Origin: Runella defluvii | Lineage (GTDB): Bacteria > Bacteroidota > Bacteroidia > Cytophagales > Spirosomataceae | Direction of reading: 5' to 3' | DNA: 64,000 nt | Assembly (NCBI RefSeq): GCF_014195535.1 | Contig: NZ_JACIBY010000013.1 | Span: 62,001 to 126,000, forward strand | Part shown: in pieces, positions 51,775 to 60,797 of the stretch | How positions within the stretch are numbered: position 1 is the stretch's first letter | How the letters are laid out: every line of letters begins with the position of its first letter | Notes under the pieces: generated by a model | Told to the model about the DNA's origin: nothing | Databases searched by the model: none | Seen by the model: only the letters and a program-made list of their open reading frames with translations | Translations under genes and position numbers: made by a program

Positions 51775-52704
51775 ATGATGAACAGAAAATACGCTTTAGT
51801 ATCGGTCGGAGAACTGCTGGCCGACCTCATCGGAACGGAGTTTACCCAAAACTTAACTGACACCACTACCTTCCAACGTTTTCAGGGAGGAAGTCCCGCC
51901 AACTTAGCCGCTAACATGGCGCGCTTGGGCAACCAGACCGCGCTGGTGTCGTGCGTCGGTACCGACAATGTGGGCAATTATCTCATTGAAAAAGTGGCTG
52001 AAACGGGCGTTGATACAGCTTACATTGCCAAAGATGCCTTGGCTCCTACGAGTATTGTGCTGGTGTCACGTACCAAAGGAACGCCCGATTTTATTGCGTA
52101 CCGTACGGCCGACCGAATGATTCAACGGGAACATATTTCGGATGAATTACTTCAAAATGCCTCGTTTTTTCATACTACTTGTTTTGCCCTGAGCCAAGAA
52201 CCTGCCCAAAGCGCCATTGTAGATGCGGCAGCACGGGCGCAAGCAGCGGGCTGCATCGTAAGCCTTGATGCCAATTATGCACCGCCCATTTGGCCTGACC
52301 GTGCGCACGCCCAAAAAGTGATTGCGGATTATTGTAAAAACGGTGCTTTTGTAAAACTAAGCGAAGACGACGCCGAGCGAATTTTCGGTGAAGTTCGTCC
52401 AAATGCAGCGGTTATTCAGACTTTCCACCAAATGGGGGCGCAGTTGGTTTGTCTTACGTTGGGAGGAAAAGGAAGCATTGTTTCGTCTAATTATGGCAAA
52501 GACTACGTCGAAATAGAAGGCCGTCCGATTGAAGTAAAAGATGCCACGGGTGCGGGTGACTCGTACTGGTCAGGGTTTTTGACGGCGTGGCTGGACGGAA
52601 AAACGCCTGCCGAATGTGCCCAAGCAGGTGCCAATATCGCCGCGTTGAAAATTAGCACCGTAGGCCCGCTTCCTGCCAAAGTCGATAGGGCTATCTTGTA
52701 TTGA
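51775..52704 (+). CDS. PfkB family sugar kinase, probable fructokinase
   Basis: A 309-aa kinase; start at ATG 51775 (MMNRKYALVSVGELLADL). The N-terminal PfkB motif is GGSPANLAANMARLG and the ATP/anion-hole motif is DATGAGDSYWSGFL with catalytic Asp (GAGD). Together with the secreted GH32 next to it, the substrate is most likely fructose, giving fructose-6-phosphate. No transporter for fructose is in the operon, so uptake must be encoded elsewhere. Ribokinase-like alternatives cannot be excluded. Confidence 0.9.
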   Translation: MMNRKYALVSVGELLADLIGTEFTQNLTDTTTFQRFQGGSPANLAANMARLGNQTALVSCVGTDNVGNYLIEKVAETGVDTAYIAKDALAPTSIVLVSRTKGTPDFIAYRTADRMIQREHISDELLQNASFFHTTCFALSQEPAQSAIVDAAARAQAAGCIVSLDANYAPPIWPDRAHAQKVIADYCKNGAFVKLSEDDAERIFGEVRPNAAVIQTFHQMGAQLVCLTLGGKGSIVSSNYGKDYVEIEGRPIEVKDATGAGDSYWSGFLTAWLDGKTPAECAQAGANIAALKISTVGPLPAKVDRAILY

Positions 52705-52727
52705 TTTTGTCGGGTTGCCTTGATTAT

Positions 52728-52776
52728 GTCGGGTTGTGAGCAACCCGACTCACGGTGAAGCTGGTTGCTCACAACC
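52728..52776. repeat. Inverted pair of TGAG/CTCA palindromes
   Basis: GTCGGGTTG-TGAG-CAACCCGAC at 52728-52749 (9-bp arms) and GGTTG-CTCA-CAACC at 52763-52776. The two copies face each other, and a GGGTTGCC fragment precedes them at 52712. The site is between convergent genes (fructokinase and the copper monooxygenase-like gene). Confidence 0.9.
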
Positions 52777-52789
52777 CGCCTTACTGATT

Positions 52790-54085
52790 CTATTTAGTAG
52801 AGGTAACTTGCAATCGATTTTCGTCGCCCGTTCGGTAGGGAACGTAATAAATCACCATTTCCATCATTTCGGAGGTGGTATTCCAGCCAAAGCCTACGTC
52901 GCGGGCAGGCTTGAAGGGATTGAGGAGGTTTTCTTCCGTATTGTCATAGGCTGCTTCGGCCAAAATAACGGTGCCGCGGGGTACTTTCACGAGCTTTTCA
53001 AACTGGTAGGTCATTTGCCAATTAAAATCCCAATTGTCAATTTTAATAAACGGTGCCAAGTCACCGTCGGGTGTGATTCCAAACGACTTGAAGGTTTTGC
53101 CCAAATAGTGCATGTGGGGCAAAATCGAAATCGCTGAAATGTCTTCTTTGAGCGGGCCTAAGCTCATAAAAAATGACGCTTTTTGGTTGGCGCGAATCAA
53201 AAAAGGTGGGTTGGTGATGTGCTGCTCGTGAAGAATCAATGACTGAACTTCTCGCTCGACGGGCTTACGGGTGTAGTAAAGACGGATTTCAGATTGATCG
53301 GTTTGGAAGGTGGCCGAGGGCGAGTAGTGCATGTACAAAATCAGGTTGGAATGCGCCTTGATTTTCTTGGCAACGCCATCGGGAAACTGAATGCGGTCAT
53401 TGCCAGGCACCCAGCCGTACAGAAACTCATCAGCCATCGGAATTTTTTGAAATTCGGCCAATTTTGGATCAGCGCCGTGCATCCCTTCCAACCCCGCCAT
53501 GCGCCCACTGGTATCGACCATCACACGGCTGTGGTGTACCACCTTGCGGTTGCCAGGCAAAAACTCGATGGCTTCCACCATCACATCTTCGGTCAGCCCA
53601 GTGGGAATGTGAAAATACCTAAACTCCTCAACGCCCGTATTGGGAACCGTAAACGCATTTTGCATTTTCAGAACTAAATCGGGTTGGCGCATTGTCATGC
53701 TGACGAAGGAAGCATCTCTTTCCTTGCCCTTTGCCAATTTTTGCTCCTTGCTTTTTTTTCCTTCCACACTCCCTTGCGCTACCCATTGCTGAATCAACGC
53801 AATTTCTTCATCGGTAAGTCCGCGTTCGTTGGCATAATGCTGAAAAGAGCGGTCGGCAGGAAAAGGAGGCATGTAACGAATTTGGGTTACTTTGGCCACA
53901 AATTCGGAACGTTTGGAGACTTCTTGGTAGGTTTGAAGACTAAATGGCCCAATGCCGCCAGGGCGGTGGCAACCCGTGCAGTTTTTGGCAATGAGGGGTT
54001 CTATATGCTCATAAAACGTTAGCTTCGTTTGAGCCCACGAGTTCGTAATAAAAAACAGTAAAGAGAGCGTTAACCCCAGTCGCAT
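52790..54085 (-). CDS. Cytochrome c fused to a copper type II, ascorbate-dependent-like monooxygenase
   Basis: A 431-aa exported protein (signal LTLSLLFFITNSWAQ). The heme motif is C36-x2-C39-H40 (NCTGCHRP) in a domain of about 110 residues. The rest resembles peptidylglycine alpha-hydroxylating monooxygenase: H184-H185 (VVHHSRV) and H253 (LYMHYSP) for one copper, H324-x-H326 (LPHMHYLGK) and M408 or M410 for the other. All five His are present. The cytochrome domain could supply electrons in place of ascorbate. Its ATG shares one base with the stop of a 47-aa ORF upstream. Substrate unknown. Confidence 0.82.
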   Translation of the reverse strand: MRLGLTLSLLFFITNSWAQTKLTFYEHIEPLIAKNCTGCHRPGGIGPFSLQTYQEVSKRSEFVAKVTQIRYMPPFPADRSFQHYANERGLTDEEIALIQQWVAQGSVEGKKSKEQKLAKGKERDASFVSMTMRQPDLVLKMQNAFTVPNTGVEEFRYFHIPTGLTEDVMVEAIEFLPGNRKVVHHSRVMVDTSGRMAGLEGMHGADPKLAEFQKIPMADEFLYGWVPGNDRIQFPDGVAKKIKAHSNLILYMHYSPSATFQTDQSEIRLYYTRKPVEREVQSLILHEQHITNPPFLIRANQKASFFMSLGPLKEDISAISILPHMHYLGKTFKSFGITPDGDLAPFIKIDNWDFNWQMTYQFEKLVKVPRGTVILAEAAYDNTEENLLNPFKPARDVGFGWNTTSEMMEMVIYYVPYRTGDENRLQVTSTK

Positions 54086-54228
54086 TAGTTGAGGGCATCA
54101 AAGTTTGCGTCTAAAAAATGCCGTATTTTTAGTTTCAGAAAATCTTCACGCAATTGCCGATTATCTCGCTCTGTGATAATAATAAAATCAGATTGGCTCA
54201 TGCGTCTCACCTCGTCTTTGAATTCCAT
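54085..54228 (-). CDS. Small ORF (47 aa) coupled to the copper monooxygenase gene
   Basis: Reads MEFKDEVRRMSQSDFIIITE then RDNRQLREDFLKLKIRHFLD and ends in ANFDALN. It is charged and helical with no signal peptide or membrane span. Its TAA overlaps the next ATG by one base (TAATG), the same coupling as clpX with its neighbour. Too short to recognise. Coding is suggested by the coupling and the sensible amino acid make-up; it could instead be a leader peptide that controls the next gene. Confidence 0.5.
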   Translation of the reverse strand: MEFKDEVRRMSQSDFIIITERDNRQLREDFLKLKIRHFLDANFDALN

Positions 54229-54284
54229 GTTTTATGACACTTTATTGCTCTTCAAAAATAAAACAAAACCCACCAAAAAACAAA

Positions 54285-54334
54285 AATAGCAGACCCCGAA
54301 GAATCTGCTATTGATGAAGCATTTATGAATGCTT
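54285..54334 (-). terminator. Terminator hairpins after the lipoprotein gene of the SusCD operon
   Basis: AATAGCAGA (54285-54293) and TCTGCTATT (54304-54312) form a 9-bp stem; on the minus strand it is followed by TTTGTTTTTTGG. A second small hairpin, AAGCATT-TATG-AATGCTT (54317-54334), overlaps the stop codon just before it. Confidence 0.72.
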
Positions 54335-55010
54335 ATTTTACTATAAAGTTCAAGCGGCAGTTTGCGTTAGCTTGAGACACTGGAGTAGGGTCAAGGCAGA
54401 TACTGTCTTCGTTCCATGTTTTGAACACCAAACCAGTAGAAGTGGTCAATTCCCAAGTGACTACAAAAGCATCGGCAGCAGCACCAGTTTTAGCTCCTTG
54501 CAAGCGTGCTCCCGCAGGGCGAGGGCGAGCAGGGTTATCAAATACTTTTACCGCATTTACTTTGTCATACTTAACCGTCGCATCTTTGTAAAGGTTATAA
54601 ATTTCCGCAGGGGTGATGCTAAATGCATTCCACTGACGATTTCCAGCAGGTGCATCTATGGTTTTTACTACCTTTCCTCCGCTACCCAAAGAGACTGTTT
54701 TAGGGTTGCCATCAGGGTCAGTATATGACTCAATCATATCAACTTTGATAACAATCTTGTTGACTGTTAGTTGATTGTCGAGAGACACCCAGCGGATTTT
54801 AAAATCAATTTTAGAAGCGTCTTGGCCTGTAAGAGGGAAAGTTTTTGCATTTGCTGCAATATTAGCTTTTGCAGCTTCAGCTACTCCGTCAAAAACGCCC
54901 CAACCATGCACACCTGGTTCCCAAGGTTTGTTTGGATTCAACGATTCATCACGGCATCCTACCAAAAGGAAAATCGCCAGAGATAGTGAGTATATAAGTG
55001 TTTTTTTCAT
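54333..55010 (-). CDS. Small lipoprotein of the SusCD operon
   Basis: A 225-aa protein with a lipoprotein signal (LSLAIFLLVGC, lipid-bearing Cys 19), so it is membrane anchored. The mature part has beta-rich segments (KIDFKIRWVSLDNQLTVNKI, FVVTWELTTSTGLVFKTW) and two further Cys near the C terminus (SICLDPT, ANCRLNF) that may pair. No family recognised. It is the third gene after susC and susD, a usual place for a SusE/F-like surface glycan- or peptide-binding lipoprotein, but sequence similarity to those is not evident. Confidence 0.8.
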   Translation of the reverse strand: MKKTLIYSLSLAIFLLVGCRDESLNPNKPWEPGVHGWGVFDGVAEAAKANIAANAKTFPLTGQDASKIDFKIRWVSLDNQLTVNKIVIKVDMIESYTDPDGNPKTVSLGSGGKVVKTIDAPAGNRQWNAFSITPAEIYNLYKDATVKYDKVNAVKVFDNPARPRPAGARLQGAKTGAAADAFVVTWELTTSTGLVFKTWNEDSICLDPTPVSQANANCRLNFIVK

Positions 55011-55091
55011 TGTGTATCTTTCTTTAGGTTTGGAGAATGAAGAGTGCCAACGTTAACATTCGGCATTCTTCATTCTAAATTCGTCACTATT

Positions 55092-56816
55092 TTAAAACTC
55101 CCACTTCACTTTAACTTTGTCCCAGAAGATTGGGTCGCGGTCAAAAATCACATCTGTGATGTACTTAGAGGCGTTAGGGTTTAGTGCACCTTCTGACTGA
55201 GGATAAGGCAAACGCAACGCGTACTGACGTGGTGGTTTTGAGATTGGAGTCATAATCCCTACCGAAAACTGCTTAAATTGACTTTGGATAGGATAACCTG
55301 TGCGGCGTTGGAAGTTCCACAAATCCATTCCTTGTCCCCAAGAACAGAACCAAATCTGTTTAGCTACTACATTAAGTTTAGCCGAATTTGTAGCAGCAGC
55401 ATCGTAAAGTTTCAACCACTCATTTACGTAAGCAGTAATATCAGCCGCAGCAGGTGCTTTAGCACGAGTTGGGTCAGACTTTAGTCCTTGTGCTACTACT
55501 ACTGCAATTTGCTCACGCATGGCTGCTTCAAACAATGCTTTTGCATCGCCTGTTACTCCCGTATTATCCAAGATAGCTTCAATTTGGTAATACTTAGTGT
55601 TCCAGCTATGGATGATAGGCCATTGACCATCACCACCCGTGTTAAGGGCTGCTTGTCCAGTCAGTGCTACTGCAGCGGTGGTTTTATCAGAATAAACACC
55701 ACCAGCAGGATAACATCCAGGAGCCGTCCGCAACGGTCCATCGGCTGCCGCTCCTGAAACATCACCACGATCGCGGCCAAAGAAACCAGCGATGTAAGCG
55801 ATTTCAGTAGCTGGCAAGTCTCCTGTGAAGCCAAAAACTCTTTTGTACTCTTCCAAGAACGTAGAACGTAATGGCAAATAAGAACCTCCAAAAGGAGTCG
55901 TACCGCGGTCGGTCGGGTTATTTTGGTCTAGAACGCGGCTTGTCTGACGATAAAAGTAGAAAGGCAAGCGTGGATCTTTGTTCAAAATCATTTCACCCAT
56001 CAACTGGTGGTTGATGTAACCTGGGTCACCAAGACCTGCGTATGTTCCGTACCAAGGGTGGGTATTTCTTTCAGGCGCTACTTGCTTAGAGTACAAATAA
56101 GTCCAGTTTTGGGCAGCAGTAGTAATATAACCACCCGCATCAAAAGCGGCTTTTAATTCTGCATTTCCGTTGGCGCGGCCTTTACGAGAAGTAAGCAATA
56201 AGCGTAGCTTCACTGTTTTTGCAATGCGCGTCCAAGTAGCAGCACTCCCACCACCGAAATAATCGTTGGCTACGGCTACCGCCTGTGGTTTTGCCAATTC
56301 TGCAATCGCTTGGTCGCACAATTTGAGCAAGTCTTCATAAATCTCCGAATCTTTATCAAATTTCGGCGTTTTATTAGGCTCTGTGGCGTTTCCTTTCCAC
56401 GCTTCAGTGTAAGGAATATCGCCAAACATATCCACCATGTGACCTACCGAAAATGCTTTTAAAGTCAAGGCGATTCCACGATAAACGGGATTTTTTCCAT
56501 CTGCTGATGCCTTTAGCATCTCTTCAATGGTCTGCAATGATCGATAGTTAGCATTCCAAGTGCCTTGAAAAGACGTATTACTCAAGTTGTAAGAGTCTGA
56601 ACTTGTGCTTAGGCCAGCAAAACCCATTGCAGCGTCGTTAACAGCAAGGTGTGCATTGACGGCTGCGTTTTCTGCCACAGGTAACAAAAGCGCTAACGAG
56701 CCCGTTGCTGGTCGGTTAGGGTCGGTGTTAATATCCAATTCTGTCAGTTGGCAAGAACTTGCAATGGCAATAAGTCCTCCTAGCGACAGGGTTTTAACTA
56801 TGTTTTTGTAATTCAT
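55092..56816 (-). CDS. SusD/RagB family nutrient-binding outer-membrane lipoprotein
   Basis: A 574-aa protein with lipobox IAIASSC. It begins TELDINTDPNRPAT, like the SusD-like_2 group, and has the TPR-type helices (YRGIALTLKAFSVGHMVDMFGDIPYTEAWKG, positions about 105-135, with the FGDIPY motif). The C terminus NPNASKYITDVIFDRDPIFWD-KVKVKWEF fits the family. SusD caps the SusC channel and holds the ligand at the cell surface. It lies 41 nt after susC. The SusD-like_2 group is often used for peptides as well as sugars, so the ligand is not certain. Confidence 0.93.
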   Translation of the reverse strand: MNYKNIVKTLSLGGLIAIASSCQLTELDINTDPNRPATGSLALLLPVAENAAVNAHLAVNDAAMGFAGLSTSSDSYNLSNTSFQGTWNANYRSLQTIEEMLKASADGKNPVYRGIALTLKAFSVGHMVDMFGDIPYTEAWKGNATEPNKTPKFDKDSEIYEDLLKLCDQAIAELAKPQAVAVANDYFGGGSAATWTRIAKTVKLRLLLTSRKGRANGNAELKAAFDAGGYITTAAQNWTYLYSKQVAPERNTHPWYGTYAGLGDPGYINHQLMGEMILNKDPRLPFYFYRQTSRVLDQNNPTDRGTTPFGGSYLPLRSTFLEEYKRVFGFTGDLPATEIAYIAGFFGRDRGDVSGAAADGPLRTAPGCYPAGGVYSDKTTAAVALTGQAALNTGGDGQWPIIHSWNTKYYQIEAILDNTGVTGDAKALFEAAMREQIAVVVAQGLKSDPTRAKAPAAADITAYVNEWLKLYDAAATNSAKLNVVAKQIWFCSWGQGMDLWNFQRRTGYPIQSQFKQFSVGIMTPISKPPRQYALRLPYPQSEGALNPNASKYITDVIFDRDPIFWDKVKVKWEF

Positions 56817-56856
56817 TGTATGTCTCTTTTGAATGATGAATGAATTGGGCTACTGA

Positions 56857-59800
56857 TTAGAACGTTGCCGTTATGTTCAGACCAAAACGACGAGTCGATG
56901 GTGAAGCCCCTAAATCAAATCCTTGGATGTTTGAATCAGAGAAGTTTGATAAAATCTCTGGGTCAAAGTTCAAGCCAGGCAACATGTTTGGAGCGTAGAA
57001 CCACAAGTTACGACCCGAAGCAGAGAGGCGAAGCCCACCGAATACTTTCGTGTATTTTTTTAGGAATGTTTTTGGAACTTCATAACCCAAAGAAATTTCA
57101 CGCAAGCGGATAACTGTCGCGTCGTAGATGTTTACTTCATCAGCACCATAGGCACCATAACCATCTGTGAAGTGGTACTGGAAGGCAGACATGGCAATCG
57201 TGTTTTTGATAGGCTTACCGTCGTCACCCAACAAAGGCTTGTACGTAGCTGGATCACCCAATACACCTGGAATTACGCGCATTCCTTCACGATCTTCTGA
57301 AGTTTTCAACTGACCACGCAACAACAACGACGCTGCCGTAGATGAGAACAAGCTTCCACCCGCTTTGTAATCAAGCAAGATATTCAAGTTAAATCCTTTG
57401 AAAGACACTGTGTTTGTCCAACCTAAAGTATATTTCGTGTTAGGATCTCCGATGATTGATGCACTAGCCGCGCGGATTGGCAAACCAGTATTAGGGTTAA
57501 TCAACAAGTTACCGTTTTCGTCGCGAGCATTTACTGAACCGTAAATTTGGCCATAAGGCAAGCCGTTACGGAAGATAGTTCCCAATGACGAAAGACCTGT
57601 ACCGCCAATGAAGATTTCGCCTCCAGGGCCTGCATCTTCCACTTTAGAGCGAATACGTGTGTAAGCCACAAACGAAGTCCAAGTAAAGCCATTGCGTAGT
57701 TTCACTGGTACAAGCGTTAAGCCCAATTCCCATCCTTTGTTTGAAATTTTACCTGCGTTGGTAATTTCCGTGTTAAAACCAGTGGTATTTGGCAACTGGC
57801 GCGTTACGATCAAATCGGTAGAAACACGGCTAAAATGAGCTAGGTCAACACCGATGCGGTTGTTTAAGAACTGAAGTTCTGCCCCTAATTCTACTTCAGA
57901 CGTAAATTCTGGTCGTAGTGTAGCGTTGTTCAACTGGCTTGGCAAAGACGCGGTTGAAATGGCCGTTGCATTGTAGAAAGTACGACTCAAGTTGTAAGCC
58001 GTATTTACTTGGTATGGATCGGCATCTTTACCTACTTTAGCGTAGTTAGCTCTGAGCTTACCAAAGTTGATGATGTTTTTAGGAAGCGCTAAGAGGTCTG
58101 TAAAAATAAGTGATCCCGAAATAGCAGGATACAAATAGCTATTGTTAGCCGCAGGTAATGTCGAAGAATGGTCTTGACGAACTGATGCCGTAATAAACGC
58201 ATAGTTGCCATAGCCCAAAGTCAATTCAGAGAAAACACCATACAAACGACGCTTGCGAGAATATTCGTACGCAGTTTGGGTCAACGTTGCTGCGGTTGTC
58301 ATTACGTTTGGATCAATTACAGGAGATCCTGACACGCCTGACTCACTATAGCTACGTTCGTTAGGGTTAAAACCAACCAATAATTTTGCGTTGAATTTTT
58401 CGGTGAAGTCGTGTTGTGCGGTTGCTAAGAACGTGAAGTCAACCTCTGAGTTGGTCAAATCTTGGCGTAATACAGACCCAAGCGGCTGGAAAGTACCACC
58501 TGGACGAACTTGGTTGCGGCGAATTTCTGAATAAGTATTCAAACCACCCCGAGCCGTTAGGTTTAACCAAGGCGTTACGTCGTAGCTCAATGCCATGTTT
58601 CCGTAAACACGGTTTACGCTTGAGGTATAGAGATTGTATTTAGCTGTCCAAAGTGGGTTGTCAAGTGCACGGTAGAATACGTTTGAACCATCCACTGGGT
58701 TTTCAAAAGGATAGCCGTTCAAATCATAGTTACGTGGCAAATAAAATAAACGACTATAGATAGAACCAGCTGAAGCCAAACCGCCGTAATCAGCATAATA
58801 ACCAGCACCTGATTGTGGGCTTGTTTGATTAGTACGGGTATAGGCTACGCTACCGCTCACGTTTAAGCCATTGACCAAGGTAGCATTTCCACCGAAACTC
58901 AATGTAGTACGCTCTGTCGATGAGTTAGGAACAATCCCATCATTTTTTGTACGTGACATTGACGCATTGATAGATGTTTTGTCGCCCGTAGAGTTAATTT
59001 GGATACCGTTTTCCAATACTTTTCCCGTACGGAAGAATCCACCTACAATGTCGTATGCTTTCAAAGGTACTGCAATACCACGGCCATTTGCTTGCAATAG
59101 CTCAGGGAAAGCTGTTTTGTAACGCGCGGCACCGTATGGAACAGTGGCATCTACCAATGGGTGAGGAATTGTACCTGCAGGATAATCAGGGTCAATGATT
59201 TTAGAATAGCGTTCAAAGCCCAATCCTGCATTAATACGATCTACTGCATCTGGCATGGCAGTACCCCAGTTTCCGATAAACCCACCATTATACGTTTGAT
59301 TTGAACCCTGAGAATAGCTATCTTGGTACTCAGGTAATGAAGATATTTTTTCAACTGAATAAGAAGAGTTGTAGGTTACTTCCAATCCTTTGCGAGCCGA
59401 TTTGCTACCTGCTTTTGTGGTGATAACGATAACCCCGTTGGCTGCACGTGAACCGTAAAGTGCCGAAGCCGCCGCACCTTTCAATACCGTCATTGACTCA
59501 ATGTTGTTAGGGTCGATGTCGTACGCACGGTTTGAGGTTACAGTGTTTTGGTTGTAACCTTGGGTTGAGTTTACCCCGTTGTCAAAAGGAATACCGTCCA
59601 CAACGAAAAGTGGCTGGTTGTTACCTGTAAATGAGTTGTTACCACGGATGGTGATACGTGTACCCGCACCTGGGGCACCGTTACCTGCTGTGATGTTGAC
59701 CCCTGGTACTTTTCCACTCAATGCACGAAGTGGGTCAGGCTCAGAGCGTTGCTGTAAGTCAGTGCCTTTTACGTTAGAAACGGCAAAGGCCAACGCCTTC

Positions 59801-60147
59801 TTGTCGCGCTGGATACCAACCGCCGTTACCACCACTTCCGACAATTGCTTGGTATCAGCTGCCAAGGTAACGTTGATTTGCGTGCGGTTACCTACAGCAA
59901 TTTCCTGAGAAACAGTACCAACAAAGCTAAACACTAATGTAGAGCTGTTAGAAGCATCTATTGAATAGCTTCCATTCCCGTCGGTATTCACACCTTTCGA
60001 CGTACCCTTTACTACTACCGACACACCTGGCAGGGCACTCCCGTCCTCTGCCGAGGTCACTTTTCCTGTAATCTTGCGATCTTGAGCCACTACTGTGACA
60101 CAACCTGCGCATATCAACAGGAAGCTCAGAAATAGAATTTTCCTCAT
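56857..60147 (-). CDS. SusC/RagA family TonB-dependent outer-membrane transporter
   Basis: A 1096-aa transporter with a signal peptide (ILFLSFLLICAGCVTVVAQ). Residues 24-105 are the carboxypeptidase-regulatory-like domain (ITGKVTSAEDGSALPGVSV), followed by a TonB-box region (QLSEVVVTAVGIQR), the plug (about 120-235, with VPGVNITAGNGAPGAGTRI and IRGNNSF), and a 22-strand barrel. The last residues (STRRFGLNITATF) end in Phe as outer-membrane proteins do. Imports the ligand held by SusD. No FecR/sigma pair is next to it. Confidence 0.96.
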   Translation of the reverse strand: MRKILFLSFLLICAGCVTVVAQDRKITGKVTSAEDGSALPGVSVVVKGTSKGVNTDGNGSYSIDASNSSTLVFSFVGTVSQEIAVGNRTQINVTLAADTKQLSEVVVTAVGIQRDKKALAFAVSNVKGTDLQQRSEPDPLRALSGKVPGVNITAGNGAPGAGTRITIRGNNSFTGNNQPLFVVDGIPFDNGVNSTQGYNQNTVTSNRAYDIDPNNIESMTVLKGAAASALYGSRAANGVIVITTKAGSKSARKGLEVTYNSSYSVEKISSLPEYQDSYSQGSNQTYNGGFIGNWGTAMPDAVDRINAGLGFERYSKIIDPDYPAGTIPHPLVDATVPYGAARYKTAFPELLQANGRGIAVPLKAYDIVGGFFRTGKVLENGIQINSTGDKTSINASMSRTKNDGIVPNSSTERTTLSFGGNATLVNGLNVSGSVAYTRTNQTSPQSGAGYYADYGGLASAGSIYSRLFYLPRNYDLNGYPFENPVDGSNVFYRALDNPLWTAKYNLYTSSVNRVYGNMALSYDVTPWLNLTARGGLNTYSEIRRNQVRPGGTFQPLGSVLRQDLTNSEVDFTFLATAQHDFTEKFNAKLLVGFNPNERSYSESGVSGSPVIDPNVMTTAATLTQTAYEYSRKRRLYGVFSELTLGYGNYAFITASVRQDHSSTLPAANNSYLYPAISGSLIFTDLLALPKNIINFGKLRANYAKVGKDADPYQVNTAYNLSRTFYNATAISTASLPSQLNNATLRPEFTSEVELGAELQFLNNRIGVDLAHFSRVSTDLIVTRQLPNTTGFNTEITNAGKISNKGWELGLTLVPVKLRNGFTWTSFVAYTRIRSKVEDAGPGGEIFIGGTGLSSLGTIFRNGLPYGQIYGSVNARDENGNLLINPNTGLPIRAASASIIGDPNTKYTLGWTNTVSFKGFNLNILLDYKAGGSLFSSTAASLLLRGQLKTSEDREGMRVIPGVLGDPATYKPLLGDDGKPIKNTIAMSAFQYHFTDGYGAYGADEVNIYDATVIRLREISLGYEVPKTFLKKYTKVFGGLRLSASGRNLWFYAPNMLPGLNFDPEILSNFSDSNIQGFDLGASPSTRRFGLNITATF

Positions 60148-60797
60148 AGGGATGTTTGATTTGATTTAGTTTGGTTAGATAAGTGAAACATTAGTTATGG
60201 TTAAGAAAAACGCGTGAGCGCAAAAGCAAAAACGGCTATATAATCATCGCAGAACTGTAATAGAATCCACACCATAGAATAACTATATAAGACTACTATG
60301 CTAAGAACGTAGCTTGTGTTATTTGATGTTTTGAACCTGTCTGTCTGGAATGAAAAATAGCAGCGCTATAAGAAATACGAAGAAATTGAGAAAGTAGAGT
60401 TTTTTGTCATATCAAGATTTAGTTAGGTTAAGAAAATTCCGTTCGTAAAGTAAATCAAATAATCCAAGAAATCAAATAGGAAGTAAATTCTGCAAAAGTG
60501 CCAATTTGCCAAAAATCATCTATGGAAAAATGGGTACTTTGGAAAGAAAAATTTGCTATTATAAGCGTTTTTAAGCGAATATTCTAGGTATTTTAGGCGA
60601 ATGATAAGCTATGATAATCCTAGTGCAACGTTTTTTTTTCGATGCAAATTTAAAATAAAATTCTTCAAAAAATACAATAAAAAAGTGAAAAAAGAATGTT
60701 AAATTTTATTGACACCAAGGTGTGTCATTCAGGTTTTCGTCTTCAAAAAAAGGTAGTTCGTCTATTTAGTGTGTCAATTTAGATAAAATTGGAAGCC
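60148..60797. other. Long leader/control region upstream of susC
   Basis: About 650 nt of AT-rich DNA with no credible gene. The best promoter-like site is TAAATTTGC on the minus strand (60644-60652), with TTG 22 nt further upstream, which would give a leader of about 490 nt. Leaders this long on susC transcripts often carry sRNA or attenuation control, but no specific structure could be identified. T-rich stretches at 60630-60640 and 60655-60690 flank the box. Confidence 0.4.

Noticed and set aside
54089-54289. Open reading frame of 66 codons on the plus strand
   Set aside because: It is the antisense of the better supported 47-aa ORF and the terminator region; it is rich in Ser, Lys and Arg as expected for a shadow frame.
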